A stretch of DNA of 64,000 bases from positions 12,535,001 to 12,599,000 of the forward strand of contig CM076948.1 of assembly GCA_039566865.1 (NCBI GenBank), given 5' to 3'. Numbering within the stretch: the stretch's first letter is position 1; the number at the start of each line of letters is the position of its first letter. Positions 1 through 9,644 of the stretch are shown here, one piece after another. The translations under genes and the position numbers were made by a program. The notes below the pieces were generated by a model, which saw only the letters and a list, made by a program, of their open reading frames with translations, had not been told where the DNA came from and searched no databases. Origin of the DNA: Aurelia coerulea. Its lineage: Eukaryota > Cnidaria > Scyphozoa > Semaeostomeae > Ulmaridae.

Positions 1-10
1 TTCAGATAAT

Positions 11-1136
11 TTGGATATTAGGGAGACTAATGAGGATGCATATAACCCTGATAATGGGATTAAAAGCTTGCAAGCCCAATTAAACAGGTTAAAAAGTGCT
101 GCTGATAAAGATGCAAGTAAAGGGGCTACAGGGAGAGTACAGGGAAGTTTTGGAGGTGCATCTAATATAGCTGTCCCCATGACCAACATTCTCAGGCGTG
201 ATTTTAAGATTAGCGGACAGCTTGGAGACCCTCATGACAGAAATACCATGACATACATAAGTTTATTGAAACAAATTGATGCTGGTCAGAACAAAGGTTT
301 TACTGCTTCTGAAATTGTTGTAGGGGTAATCAAAGCTATGGCTCCATCCCTTAAGCTTAAGAAATACCTAGATTCTATGCAAAATCTAACACTCAAAGAT
401 TTGAAAGAAATTTTGCAGGCCCATTATGGGAAGAAAAACGCCACTGATTTGTTTACAGAACTAGCAAAATTGAGTCAAATGTTGGAAGAAGATGCTCCCA
501 CTTTCCTCACAAGAGCCCTTGCATTACGTCAACAGGTTATTTTTTGCTTGTGATCAAGGAAGGGGGTCAGAGATCCAATATACCCCAGAACAGGTACAGT
601 CTTTGTTTTTGCGTCGCTTAGAGCTGGGGATGAGAGACCCCAGTATCAGAGCAAAAATGGGACTTTGCTTAAATGATCCAGGAATATCTGATCAGAATCT
701 TATCACAACTCTAAGTGATATAATAGCTAGAGAGGAAGAGCATAGGATGCTGATAGGGAGTGTTAGGCCTAAAGTTAGAATAAATGAGGTAGAAGCTACA
801 GGATTTTGTGATGAAAGGTCTGATAATCAAACAAAGAGAGAACCAAAAGCTGGAAAGTTGCAAACAAAAGTTGAGGCAATGGAAGTGCAGACAAATAGTT
901 TAAGTGAGAAAATGGATAGGCTTTTGGCTAATCAAGTAAGGCCTCAATACAGCAATTCTAATTTCTACCAGAAGAAGAGACCAGCATGTACAAAGTGTAA
1001 GCAAGAGGGCAAGGAAGATTCTTGTAACCATTGTTTTGGATGTGGCTCAGAAGAGCATTTTAAGCAAAATTGTCCTCAAAGGAAAAGTCAGACACAGGGA
1101 AACGAGAGTGGTCTGTCGAGGAGGGGCACCCGATAG
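11..1136 (+). pseudogene. gag polyprotein with zinc knuckle, frameshifted
   Basis: Structural protein of the Gypsy element, expected to form the particle and bind RNA. It reads in one frame to about 545 and then continues in another to 1136, so one indel lies near the T-rich run at 539-545. The first part is polar and helical. The C-terminal part has basic stretches followed by a CCHC knuckle (CFGCGSEEHFKQNC, C-x2-C-x4-H-x4-C) at about 1036-1077. The stop at 1134 overlaps the next frame by about 65 bp, and pol lies in the -1 frame. That could be a natural gag/pol frameshift site or a second decay indel; I see no clean slippery heptamer. The start lies upstream of the window or near position 11. 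Confidence 0.85.
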
Positions 1137-1144
1137 ACCCAGAA

Positions 1145-1315
1145 CTTGGCCAAGAGCCCCTTTCACAACAACAATGCATGTTTTGTTGCAAAGAAATTGA
1201 AAAAGAAAATGTTAAAAGATGTTCTCAGTGCAGACAAGTGATATACTGTACAAAATCTTGTCAAATTTCACATTGAAAAAATCACAAAGTATTGTGTTCT
1301 GCTATTAAACAGTTA
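1145..1315 (+). pseudogene. MYND-type zinc finger segment between gag and protease
   Basis: The frame open from 1070 carries cysteines spaced as in MYND fingers: C-x2-C, C-x2-C, then YC-x3-CQ, and after a stop HK-x2-C. The TGA at 1274-1276 falls exactly where the MYND consensus has its conserved tryptophan, so a TGG to TGA change is the simplest explanation. The frame continues straight into the protease ORF. MYND domains usually mediate protein-protein binding; a role in this retroelement (particle assembly or host targeting) is inference. A degenerate second knuckle is the alternative, but the YC-x3-CQ and HK-x2-C spacing fits MYND better. Confidence 0.65.
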
Positions 1316-2496
1316 GAACTCAAAGAAATTGATAAGAAAAGTCAAGTACAGACTATTTTCAAAAGTCATTTAACGCCAAAAGAACACGCTAAAGTCGCCA
1401 AGTTGGTGGGACGTCGCTGTAATTTAAATATTCTATTAAATGGGAAGCAAGTAAACGCATTGTGGGACACTGGCGCGCAAGTGTCTATTGTATCAAATAA
1501 ATGGTTGAAAAGAAACTTTCCATTGGTTAAAGTTAAAAATGTTAGTGAAATATTGGGGGAAGGCCAAGATCTAAATATAGCAGCAGCAAATGGGACAGAT
1601 ATTCCTTTTGTTGGTTTTGTGGAGTTAAAATTTGAATTAGGCCAAAACAAGACTGACAGTTCAGTTATTGTGCCCATGCTAGTTGCAAGAGATGAAATAG
1701 AACAACCGCTCATTGGTTTTAATGTTATTGAACAGTTAACAAAGAACTATGAGAACATTGCGAACATGTCTAATGCAATTGATAAGAGCTTTCCAGATCT
1801 GCCAGAGAGCAAATTAAACCCTTTTGTGAGTTGTTTAGCTTCTCAACACGAGGAGATGCTGGGAACAGTCAAAAATGAAAGGAAAACTGTGGTTGTTCCT
1901 AGAAATCAGAGTGTTACTATCAAGTGTAGGGTTAGATGTCTGATGACAGAACAGACAACTCCTGTAATTTTTGAACCAGAACTTGAAAATATGCCTGAAG
2001 GACTGGAAATTAATTCATCATTGCTGCATTTGAAAAGAGGCTCGTCGCATTCAGTTAGTCTTGATGTTTACAACGGAACAAAACATGACATTAATTTAAG
2101 AGGAAGAACACAAGTAGGTAACCTACAACTGGTACAATCAGTCACTCCAGTTGAAATAATTGATAAGAATACTGGAAGCCTACAGAGGCCACAGAAACTG
2201 AAAGTGCAAAAGGAAAGTGATCCCAGGGGGGAGGGTTGTGAGCCAAGGGTTGTTTTAGGGGAGACTCTGACAGAATCTCAGAAAGATGCAATAACAAGAA
2301 TGCTCAAAGAAGAGTCAGCTTCATTTGCAAAAGATGACCAGGATGGTGGTTGTATACCAGACCTTGAGTTAAAGATAGAGTTAACAGATAAGACACCGGT
2401 GCAAAAGTCATATGTGTCGGTGCCACGTCCCCTTTATCCAGAGGTTAAGGCGTACATCGAAGACTTGTTGAACCGCGGATGGATTAAGAAGTCTAC
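1292..2496 (+). pseudogene. pol N-terminal part: retropepsin-like aspartic protease and linker to RT
   Basis: A retroviral-type aspartic protease should process the polyprotein. The active-site motif WDTGAQVSIVS sits about 65 residues into this frame, followed by a beta-rich segment ending near IGFNVIEQL. A long linker of about 200 residues follows, with a valine- and proline-rich stretch, then the lead-in to reverse transcriptase (PLYPEVKAYIEDLLNRGWIK). The frame is open from 1277 to 2496, where a DNA transposon interrupts it; the apparent stop at 2546-2548 belongs to that insert. The methionine at 1292 is not a real start, since the frame joins the MYND segment upstream. Confidence 0.88.
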
Positions 2497-3225
2497 AGCC
2501 CTGTTCACACGGCACAAACTAACCCGGGGCGAACCTGGGTTAAACTAACCCTGGTTCAACCCGCGTCTGTTCACATGAAAAGATCCTCAAAATGTGTGTG
2601 AACGCAAAACTGGGGCGAACCTGGGTTAGTTTTATTCCCGCACGCGCAGTTGGTAAGATAACAAAGCAAGAATTTGAGAAAATGGCGGACAGAAACCAAG
2701 ATAACAATGCTTTGTGCATGCTTATGTTTTACCGGCAGATATTTGTTTTAAAATGTATGGTTTTGGCATCGCATGTGTTTATGAAGAGGCGAGCTTTAAC
2801 ACGAAAAAGGCGGCTAGAAAAGAATCGAGTTTCTGCTCGAAATCATATGGCTTCGTATCGCAAGCGTATCATAAAAAAACTTCTTCGTCCTCCCAAGTTG
2901 ATCCTCGGTCTATTTTTCCTCAATTCATAGCGTATAGAATGACCAAATGAATATGTATAACAGTTTAGAGTTAATAGATATCTGTGAAGATTACACAACT
3001 TCAGTGCATGAGATCGAAACTAACCTAGGTTCGCCCCAAGTTTGCGTTCACACGACATTTTCCAAAACTAACCCAGGTTCGACCCAGGGCGAACCCACCT
3101 CCTGAGGTGGGTTAGTTTAACCCGGGGGCGAACCCAGGTTAGTCGCGTTCACACTACAAAAATCTAACCTAGGTTAGTTTAACCCAGGTTCACCCCGGGT
3201 TAGTTTGTGTCGTGTGAACAGGGCT
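2497..3225. mobile_element. Non-autonomous inverted-repeat DNA transposon (Harbinger-like MITE), 729 bp
   Basis: Begins AGCCCTGTTCACAC and ends GTGTGAACAGGGCT, and the similarity of the ends extends about 50 bp. The triplet TAC is repeated at 2494-2496 and 3226-3228. Removing the element plus one TAC leaves an uninterrupted RT reading frame, which fixes the boundaries. The ends are full of AACTAACCCAGGTT/AACCTGGGTTAGTT motifs in both directions, including a palindrome near 3095-3115. A 3-bp target duplication and AG...CT ends suggest the PIF/Harbinger group; no transposase is present. Confidence 0.85.
2592..2930 (+). CDS. Unrecognised 112-residue ORF inside the MITE
   Basis: An open frame inside the 729-bp element. 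Its second half is strongly basic, with a run of Arg/Lys around residues 66-95 (RRALTRKRRLEKNRVSARNH). It has no transposase motif that I can recognise. It might be a remnant of a DNA-binding accessory protein of a parent element, a captured exon, or chance. An internal ATG at 2682 starts a shorter version of 82 residues. Function is not assigned. Confidence 0.25.
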   Translation: MCVNAKLGRTWVSFIPARAVGKITKQEFEKMADRNQDNNALCMLMFYRQIFVLKCMVLASHVFMKRRALTRKRRLEKNRVSARNHMASYRKRIIKKLLRPPKLILGLFFLNS

Positions 3226-4074
3226 TACATCACCATACAGTAGTCCAGTGGTTTGCGTGCGGAAAAAGTGCGGTCAGCTAAGACTCTGTGTAGACTACAG
3301 GGAACTAAATCGTCGGACAATACCAGATCGACATCCAATCCCTAGAGTACAGGAAACATTAGAAAATTTAGCAGAGAAGAAATGGTTCAGTGTACTAGAT
3401 CAAGGAAAAGCGTACCATCAGGGGTTTGTCCACAATGACAGTAGAGCATTTACAGCTTTTATCACGCCGTGGGGTCTTTACGAATGGATTAGAGTCCCCT
3501 TTGGCCTAACCAACGCTCCAGCCTGCTTCCAAAGATTCATGGAAGGTTGTTTATCAGACCTCAGGGACAAGATTTGTACTCCATATTTAGATGATGTGAT
3601 TGTTTATTCCAAAACTTTTGATGAACATATAAACAATGTTCGAACTGTACTGAGAAGATTAGGAGAAAATGGTGTGAAACTTAAACCATCAAAGTGCCAT
3701 ATGTTCTAGAAAGAAGTTCGCTACCTTGGCAGAGTTGTAAGTGAAGAGGGTCACAAGATGGACCCAAATAGTATTGATGCGCTCGTTGCCTTGAAAAGTA
3801 CAAGACTCAAGACCTAAAACTGTTGGTGATGTCCGAAAAATTGTAGGATTGTTAGGGTACTATCGAGGGTACGTGCAAGACTTCTCAAGGATTGTAAAAC
3901 CAATATATGACCTTCTTCAAAGCAAAGATACCACTGACAACAATCACAAAGTAAAACCAAACAGAAATAAAAGCCTTATCCAGGACACAACCATCCTCAT
4001 CTAATCCGGTTGAATGGGAGGAAAAACACGAGGAAATTATTGTTCATGTCATTGACTGTCTCACGTCACCACCA
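3226..4074 (+). pseudogene. Reverse transcriptase domain of the Gypsy element
   Basis: RNA-directed DNA polymerase core. Recognisable blocks are [12 protein letters not shown], the palm motif with LDQGKAYHQ, the block [19 protein letters not shown], and the catalytic YLDDVIVYS box near 3586-3612. The expected first aspartate block FSVLDLxxGY reads [14 protein letters not shown] at 3707-3709 interrupts the frame after the HMF motif, and shifts of +1 near 3800 and again near 4010 move the thumb and connection region through all three frames. The gag-pol upstream and RNase H downstream confirm the identity. Confidence 0.9.
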
Positions 4075-5163
4075 GTGATGGCATATCCAAACTATGAACG
4101 CCCATTTATTTTTCACACAGATGGTTCTAAAGAGGCACTAGGAGCAGTCCTCTACCAAAATCAAGATGGCAAGATGAGAGTAATAGCGTACGCATCACGA
4201 ACATTGTCACCTACAGAACAGAAATACCACCTACACTCAGGAAAATTGGAATTTCTTGCACTTAAATGGTCTATAACAGAGCGTTTCAGAGACTATTTGT
4301 ACTATTCTCCTGGATTTACTGTGCTGACAGATAACAATCCTCTCACATATGTTTTGACATCAGGTAAACTAAATGCCACAGGTCATAGATGGGTGGCAGA
4401 ACTGTCAGATTTCCATTTTACCATCAAGTATAGACGAGGTACAGCCAATGGTGATGCTGATTTTCTATCACGCCCACCCAAGGACATCCAACATTTACTG
4501 GAAGAGTGTACTGAAGAGATTTCAACTGATGTGATTGATGCAAGTTTACATGCAGTAAAGGAAGACAGTGGAAAGAATCTTACATGGATATCAGCTATAG
4601 GTGCCAACCCAGATATGATAAGAGATTGTCAGCCACAGATTGTCACACCATTAAAAGCCATTTCACTCAACGAAATAAAAGACAGCCAAACAAATGACAA
4701 TGCTATCAATAAAGTGATTCATTTCAAGAGAATTGGTCAGCGACCAACAAAGGAAGAACTTGCCAATGAATCAAAAGAGTTACGACTATTGATATATGAG
4801 TGGCACAAGTTAGAACTGGGAGGAGATGGGTTGCTGAGACGGAAAACAAGAGATAGAAACCAGATTGTATTACCAGCAAAGTTAAGGCACTTAGCGTATC
4901 AACAACTTCACGTTGAAATGGGACACCTTGGGACAGAGAGAGTTATTTCAATGGCAAGAGAACTATTCTATTGGCCACATATGGCAGCAGATATAAATCA
5001 TTATGTCAGGAATGTTTGCCCTTGCCTGATGCAGAGAAAGCCACACAAAGTAGAACGCGCTCCGATGCAACATCTACAAAGCTCGGCACCTTTTGATTTA
5101 ATGTCAATCGACTTTGTCCATTTGGAGAGGAGCTCGGGTGGACATGAGTATTTACTGGTATAA
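4075..5163 (+). pseudogene. RNase H and integrase N-terminal half of the Gypsy pol
   Basis: The RNase H domain occupies roughly the first 130 residues: the D of FHTDGSKEALGAVLYQ, an E in the SGKLEFLALKW segment, and D in LTDNNPLTYVL. After a 100-residue linker comes the integrase zinc-binding head, with two histidines in HVEMGHLGTERV and cysteines in NVCPCLMQRK; the usual C-x2-C is compressed to C-x-C. The first catalytic aspartate is in DLMSIDFVHL near residue 344. The frame stops at a single TAA (5161-5163) and continues in the same frame, so this is one nonsense change, not a domain end. Confidence 0.88.
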
Positions 5164-5847
5164 GTTGATCACTTCACTCGATTCTCGCCAGTCTACCCAA
5201 CAAGAGATAACAAAGCACAAACAGCTGCAGAAAGAATTTTCAATGATTTCATACAACGATTTGGTTACCCAGCTAAGATACACCATGACCAGGGAAGGGA
5301 ATTTGAGAACAGAATGTTTCATCACCTAGAGAAACTAAGCGGAATTGAGAGAACTCGTACAACGCCCTATCACCCAAGCGGAAATGGTCAAGTGGAAAGA
5401 TTCAACCAGACAGTATTAGCAATGATGAGAACTCTACCAGAAACGTACAAATCGAAATGGCATCTTCATGTGAACAAGTTAGTACATGCATATAATTGCA
5501 GTCCAAATGATGTCACAGGTTACTCACCATTTCAGCTGATGTTTGGTCGACCACCACGCCTACCAATCGATGTTATGTTCAGTGCAGCAACGCCTGAAGA
5601 TAAGCGAGAGTATTCCACGTATATTGAAGAATGGAAGCAATCTACAGCTGAAGCACATAAGATTGCACAAGAGAGAACAGGGAAATCAGCGTCGCAATCA
5701 AAGAAAAGATATGACCATGCGAAACGAACAAGTTCGGCTTTAGAGAAAGGAGATCGCGTATTAGTAAGAAATGTTCGGGAGCGAGGAGGCCCTGGAAAGC
5801 TACGATCCTATTGGGAAAACCGAGTTTATGAAGTTCTAGAGAGAATA
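5164..5847 (+). pseudogene. Integrase catalytic core and C-terminal domain
   Basis: Continuation of the same frame after the TAA. The second catalytic aspartate is in HHDQGREFEN (about 5285) and the catalytic glutamate in HPSGNGQVERFNQ (about 5370-5400), giving the DDE triad of retroviral-type integrases. A helical region and a basic GDRVLVRN segment follow, typical of the GPY/F module after Gypsy integrase cores. The frame ends at a TGA (5848-5850) and again resumes unchanged. The ATG at 5314 is internal and not a genuine start. Confidence 0.88.
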
Positions 5848-5850
5848 TGA

Positions 5851-6567
5851 GAGGACAGCCCAGTTTATAAGGTTCGAATAGAGGGATCTGATGGAGAAAT
5901 ACGCGTTTTACACCGAAATATGTTGTATCCATGTCCATACTTAGCAGTTACTACAGACAGAGAGAAACCGAAAAAGACTATTCAGCAGCAAAGAAATCGT
6001 AGAGAACCACGAGAAAAGGTTGATCAAACAAGTGAAGACAGTGATGAGGAATTAGAGATAGAGGCTATCACGATAGAAACAGCAAGAGAGCTGCAAAACG
6101 AAGATGAGCAACTTGATGATATACCAGATGTCGGAACATCAGACGAAAGTGAAAGAATCGTTGAAGAACCAGTAGCTCAGGTAGCAGAGGAAATTCTACA
6201 GCAAAACGAGGAAAGATTATCGTTAGGAGAAGAATCAGTAAGCTTCGAACCAGAGGAAGTTCCAGAAGAAAGGTCACAAAGAAATAGACGTGCGCCACCA
6301 GTGTTTACATTTTCGTCGCTAGGAGGAAACCCTTACTACCGTGTTCAAGCTATTTCCCAAACACAGCAACCGGTATTTCAAGGACAAGTACCAAGATTCG
6401 CATCACAGGGACAGTTTATACCAACGTGCGTTCCAACTCCACCCATTCAGCAAGGTATGTTCTTGCCAAGATTCGTTACACAATCGATATATCCAAATCC
6501 CTACGAAGCAAGATCATTCGGACAATGTTTCCAGACAGCGTATCGGTTACCAGGTGTGGTACGTTGA
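5851..6567 (+). pseudogene. Acidic and proline/glutamine-rich C-terminal tail of pol
   Basis: Continues the integrase frame past the TGA at 5848. It starts with a beta-type stretch (VYKVRIEGSDGEIRVLHRN) that completes the GPY/F-like module. A highly acidic segment with many Glu/Asp (about 6030-6290) follows, then a Gln/Pro/Phe/Tyr-rich tail. It has no transmembrane segment or signal peptide, so I do not call it an envelope gene. The stop at 6565-6567 is probably the natural end of pol. Confidence 0.7.
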
Positions 6568-7140
6568 TGATAGCAGCAGTTTACAACAAGAAAAAGACGC
6601 GAAAATGACGCTCGTATTTATAAATTGAATATTTCATAATCGTTTAAAGTTACTGTTCGCCGAAAGAGACGCTATCGAACTAAAACTTATATCCATTCCG
6701 CTAAATAGACGCTTTCAAAATTCAAATTATGCCCGTTCACTCTCCGTTAAAGAAGTGAATTATAGACTCGTACGTGTTTGTTGTGATATGGACACACTTA
6801 GCATCAGTTTCCAGCCTAATTTATGCGGTTACGATCGAAGTTTGCTCGTAACTAAAACAATTAAGAAAATTTAAATATCGCTCACTGTAGTGATGAGAGA
6901 ACGATTGTTGAGGATCACCACTATTTGATCGTACAAGTAAATACTAAGTGCTTACAATCGTTGGTTGAAGAGAGACAATAGTGCAGTTCATGGAGGGACT
7001 TGGTTTGTATTAGAAGAAGAAGATGTCACAGGAGGACCGAGACTTTGATATTTTTCTGGCCAGATTATCAAATGATTCGAGGAGCTTAGGAGCTGTTGAC
7101 AAAGATTTCAATGAACTGGACTACCGAAAGTATTATTGTA
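6568..7140. other. Region after pol, possible 3' untranslated region and LTR; no gene
   Basis: AT-rich, stop-dense sequence following pol. A purine-rich stretch at about 6588-6604 is followed by TG at 6605 and a TATA-like TATTTATAAA, which would suit a polypurine tract and an LTR start. Without the 5' LTR in the window this cannot be tested. A short open frame starting at 7023 (about 40 codons) is not similar to the gag seen at position 11. Confidence 0.3.
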
Positions 7141-7452
7141 CTTAGCGGATACACTTGCTACTTGAAGTAAATAATTAATTTTGTGGTATTTCCAACCCAC
7201 ACAACGGCCCGCACCCAGTTATCAGGCTTCTTGACATGGTGTTGCTGCGCAGCCAGTTAAAGAGTCTGGTAATGACCCATGGAGTCTGGCCCGCGTGATC
7301 GTGGTAACATGGCCGCCAAGATGGCTCTAGATTGGATTTGCTGATGTTCTCGCTGAGTTATTTCGTTATCTTAATGTTGTTTTGAAGCAAACGAGTTGTT
7401 TATTGATCAATATCTCGGGTATCAAGAACGGGAAGTCGTGGCAGGCTAACAT
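7141..7452. other. Non-coding, nothing recognisable
   Basis: Contains an AGAGTCTGG motif twice (about 7260 and 7280), which also forms the stem of the hairpin immediately downstream. I see no ORF or RNA gene. Confidence 0.3.
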
Positions 7453-7491
7453 GTACCAGACTCTCTGTTTTTATGTTAGAGAGTCTGGTAC
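7453..7491. repeat. Perfect 14-bp inverted repeat (hairpin)
   Basis: GTACCAGACTCTCT and AGAGAGTCTGGTAC flank an 11-bp loop. It lies directly against the boundary of the dispersed repeat copy at 7492, so it may be the terminus of a foldback or MITE-like unit. Confidence 0.6.
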
Positions 7492-7912
7492 TCAGGGTAT
7501 CTTCGTGACTGCTTGTCTCAAATTAGATGCCTGTGAATGGCAACAATTGAACGTTCTGTAGGGTTGTGCATAAGTAATTTTGCGTTATCGTAAATCTCAC
7601 ATGACATCTAATTTGAGACAGATGCACCAATAGTTTCATGCATGAACTAAGCAAAGTAGGGGTAATGACTTTTGATCTTTTGCGTATCATCCTCGTTTGA
7701 CATAAAGATCAAAATATTGCTTTTCATGCGATTCTTGTCCTTATACAAGGCGCTTGATTTTCTATTGAAGGCGACTTAGCAGCAACACTCATCTCTCTGA
7801 TAGTAGCTAAAAACAGCATCAATGCTCATTTGGGGTTATGAAGAAATCATTATTCAGATTTTCCTATGCTTGCTCCGCTCAGGACGGGCTTTGTATTCGT
7901 CCAAAAGGATCT
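7492..7912 (-). repeat. Dispersed repeat family A, copy 1 (reverse orientation)
   Basis: Reverse complement matches 14962-15460 and 16100-16500 over about 400 bp, including a block with ATCTGTCTCAAATTAGATGT and a second block with AAACGAGGATGATACGCAAA. It lacks the 72-bp hairpin present at 15324-15395. There are no coding features. This copy lies outside the hAT-like element that holds the other two. Confidence 0.85.
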
Positions 7913-8522
7913 TATGTTCCAACTAGGCATGTTTCTTAGTAACATTATTAATATTATTGCCCGTGTCGGAGCGGCTTCTATTTGGCTGCGGGCACGAGAT
8001 TTTGTTAGGAGCTTGATTTTCGTTTTCCAATGATGAGTCAGCAGAATTCGTCAACAAAAATGGCGGCGATTTGGAGGTCTGGGTCGAAAGAAGCCTGGTA
8101 CTGAAAAATCTTCTGTTCTCAAGCATAAAGCTTTTGTTCTCATGCACAGTTGAAAATGAACTTTTATTTCCGCTTGGCCTATCTTTGATCGCTTCACACA
8201 CAATAATACCGATTTGTTGATTTGTTCAGTGTGGAAGCCTGGAAGGGAAAGTATTCAAAGCATCCAATACGAATTTTTAATGATAGGGAGAATCAAACGA
8301 ACAAATTGCAATGGTTTATAAACTCTGAAACCACCACCACAGCAGGGTATGGTATTATTCGTAGTTTCTTATTTTTTCAATCGACCGGTGTGGTTTTTTC
8401 AAACTATTTTATATATATTAACGGTTTCCATTCCTCCGAATAGTTGATGTGGATACTAGATTGCACTAGTAGAACCAGCAGGGACTTCAAGAAAAAATAT
8501 AAGAATAAAGAAATAAGTGAAT
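7913..8522. other. Non-coding, no supported gene
   Basis: Two overlapping short ORFs of 60-90 codons occur here, but neither shows a domain or repeats elsewhere in the window. The sequence includes a CpG-containing, more GC-rich patch at 7955-8100. I see nothing further. Confidence 0.3.
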
Positions 8523-8592
8523 CAACATGTGGATTCGAACTCCGCCTATTTGGGTGAGAGGAGCAGATGACTACCGTTACGCCATCCAACCG
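8523..8592 (-). repeat. tRNA-like sequence, probable SINE head
   Basis: On the minus strand, an A-box-like TGGCGTAACGG (8574-8584) and a B-box-like AGTTCGAATCC (8531-8541) are spaced as in a tRNA gene. They match the internal RNA polymerase III promoter boxes apart from the first B-box base. The sequences at the acceptor-stem positions do not pair, so I do not call a functional tRNA. It is either a tRNA-derived SINE, with its body running towards lower coordinates, or a tRNA pseudogene. Confidence 0.55.
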
Positions 8593-8996
8593 TTAGCTAA
8601 CAATTGCGCTGCAATCGTAGATAATCTTGATAATAGCCGAGCGCTGCAAGCATCGATGTTGACCAGGGCCATTTCGTTGATCAGTGACATATTTTGATCG
8701 TTGAATGGGCAAAAATTGTCTGCATGTTTCTTGTAAACACAAGGAGTCGTGGAAACTGTGGAGTGGCTGATGTTAGATAGGCTACATCGTAATTTTTTCT
8801 GAAGAGAAAACGAGGCTTTTAGGCCTGTCTGAAACCCAAGCTGTTTTTCTGGGTACTTGAGGATTCCACTGGCAAACTTTTATTTGTTCTTTCTGATGCG
8901 AAACTTTTTCCTGGGGTTTTCAATTTGATGAATTTTACTAATCTTTATCAAAAGCGTGGGCATTTTAGCAGCAGCTATTACTAGTATATATTATAC
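8593..8996. other. Non-coding, nothing recognisable
   Basis: No ORF, repeat or RNA signal found between the tRNA-like sequence and the start of Penelope homology at about 8997. Confidence 0.3.
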
Positions 8997-9147
8997 AACC
9001 CCTGGCTAAAGGTGTCCGTTCCTATATCAAGGACACAAATCACTTCTTGCAAAAGATACAATCCTTAGGTAGCCTTCCAGAGGATGCCACTTTGTGTACG
9101 ATTGATGTGGTTGCACTTTATCCGAGCATACCCCACGATAAGGGATT
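8997..9147 (+). pseudogene. Penelope-type reverse transcriptase, N-terminal fragment
   Basis: Reads PLAKGVRSYIKDTNHFLQKI, then LPEDATLCTIDVVALYPSIP. These are the conserved Penelope RT blocks around the first catalytic aspartate (TIDVVALYPSIPH). The fragment is cut at 9147 by the poly(T) end of an inserted LINE and resumes at 9645. Confidence 0.88.
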
Positions 9148-9644
9148 TTTTTTTTTTATATTCAATATAAAGATTTACAAGAATGAGGTACTTAAGACTA
9201 TACTTACAAACTACTTAACTACATAACAAGGATGATAACCCGGGAAGCAAGAACCCATGACTATCCCAGGGTCATTACATAGAGAACATTTAACTAAAGT
9301 TACACCTAAATCTACATTTACAAAAGCAGCTACATATAAACGATGGTTACTGATAAATACAAACAAACGGAAATAGAAACAAAAAGAAAAGGACTTTGTG
9401 GCTGTGTGGCGTGGAACAAAGGTTTGACTTATCTTAAACAAACCGACCTGTTTTGTGGATGAAATCTAAAGTCAGTTCGAGTATACTTTTATTAACGTCA
9501 TTAGAGAGGTCTTTATCACCATATAACAAAAGTTGTACAAGGACGTCGTTAGAAAGGCTATTAATTTCTACAAATGGTCGTAATACTACCGAAACTCCAA
9601 CGAGAAGATCTCGTCGTTGAATAACAAATGAAGGGCAAATTTGA
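9148..9644 (-). mobile_element. 5'-truncated LINE 3' end inserted in the Penelope RT
   Basis: It starts with a T run on the plus strand (a poly(A) tail on the minus strand). It is bounded by 13-bp duplications, ACGATAAGGGATT at 9135-9147 and ACGATGAGGGATT at 9645-9657, differing at one base. On the minus strand the first 210 bp are open and end at a stop at 9434-9436, with a C-terminal pattern (LLLYGDKDLS, then LTLDFIHKTGRF) resembling the last residues of LINE ORF2 proteins. The rest is 3' UTR. The target duplication and tail are hallmarks of target-primed reverse transcription. Confidence 0.8.

Larger units (their letters stand above)
1..6567 (+). mobile_element. Ty3/Gypsy-type LTR retrotransposon, decayed gag-pol, 5' end outside window
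   Basis: Domains appear in Gypsy order: gag with a CCHC knuckle, a MYND-like finger, aspartic protease, reverse transcriptase, RNase H, then integrase with an HHCC head and DDE core. RNase H before integrase with a chromovirus-like length supports Ty3/Gypsy rather than Copia. The body is broken by frameshifts near 545, 1070-1136, 3800 and 4010, by in-frame stops at 1274, 3707, 5161 and 5848, and by a nested transposon at 2497-3225. The 5' LTR lies before the window, so LTRs cannot be paired. The copy cannot encode a continuous polyprotein. The superfamily is secure; the clade within it is not. Confidence 0.92.

Noticed and set aside
5161..5850. Single in-frame stops at 5161 and 5848 as programmed readthrough in pol
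   Set aside because: The same element also has a TAG at 3707, a TGA at 1274 and several frameshifts, so random decay is the simpler explanation.
5851..6567. Envelope-like gene making the Gypsy element an errantivirus
   Set aside because: The frame continues integrase and has no signal peptide, transmembrane segment or cysteine pattern.
7023..7142. Start of a second gag gene downstream of the Gypsy element
   Set aside because: Only about 40 codons, no similarity to the gag at the window start, and a stop follows.
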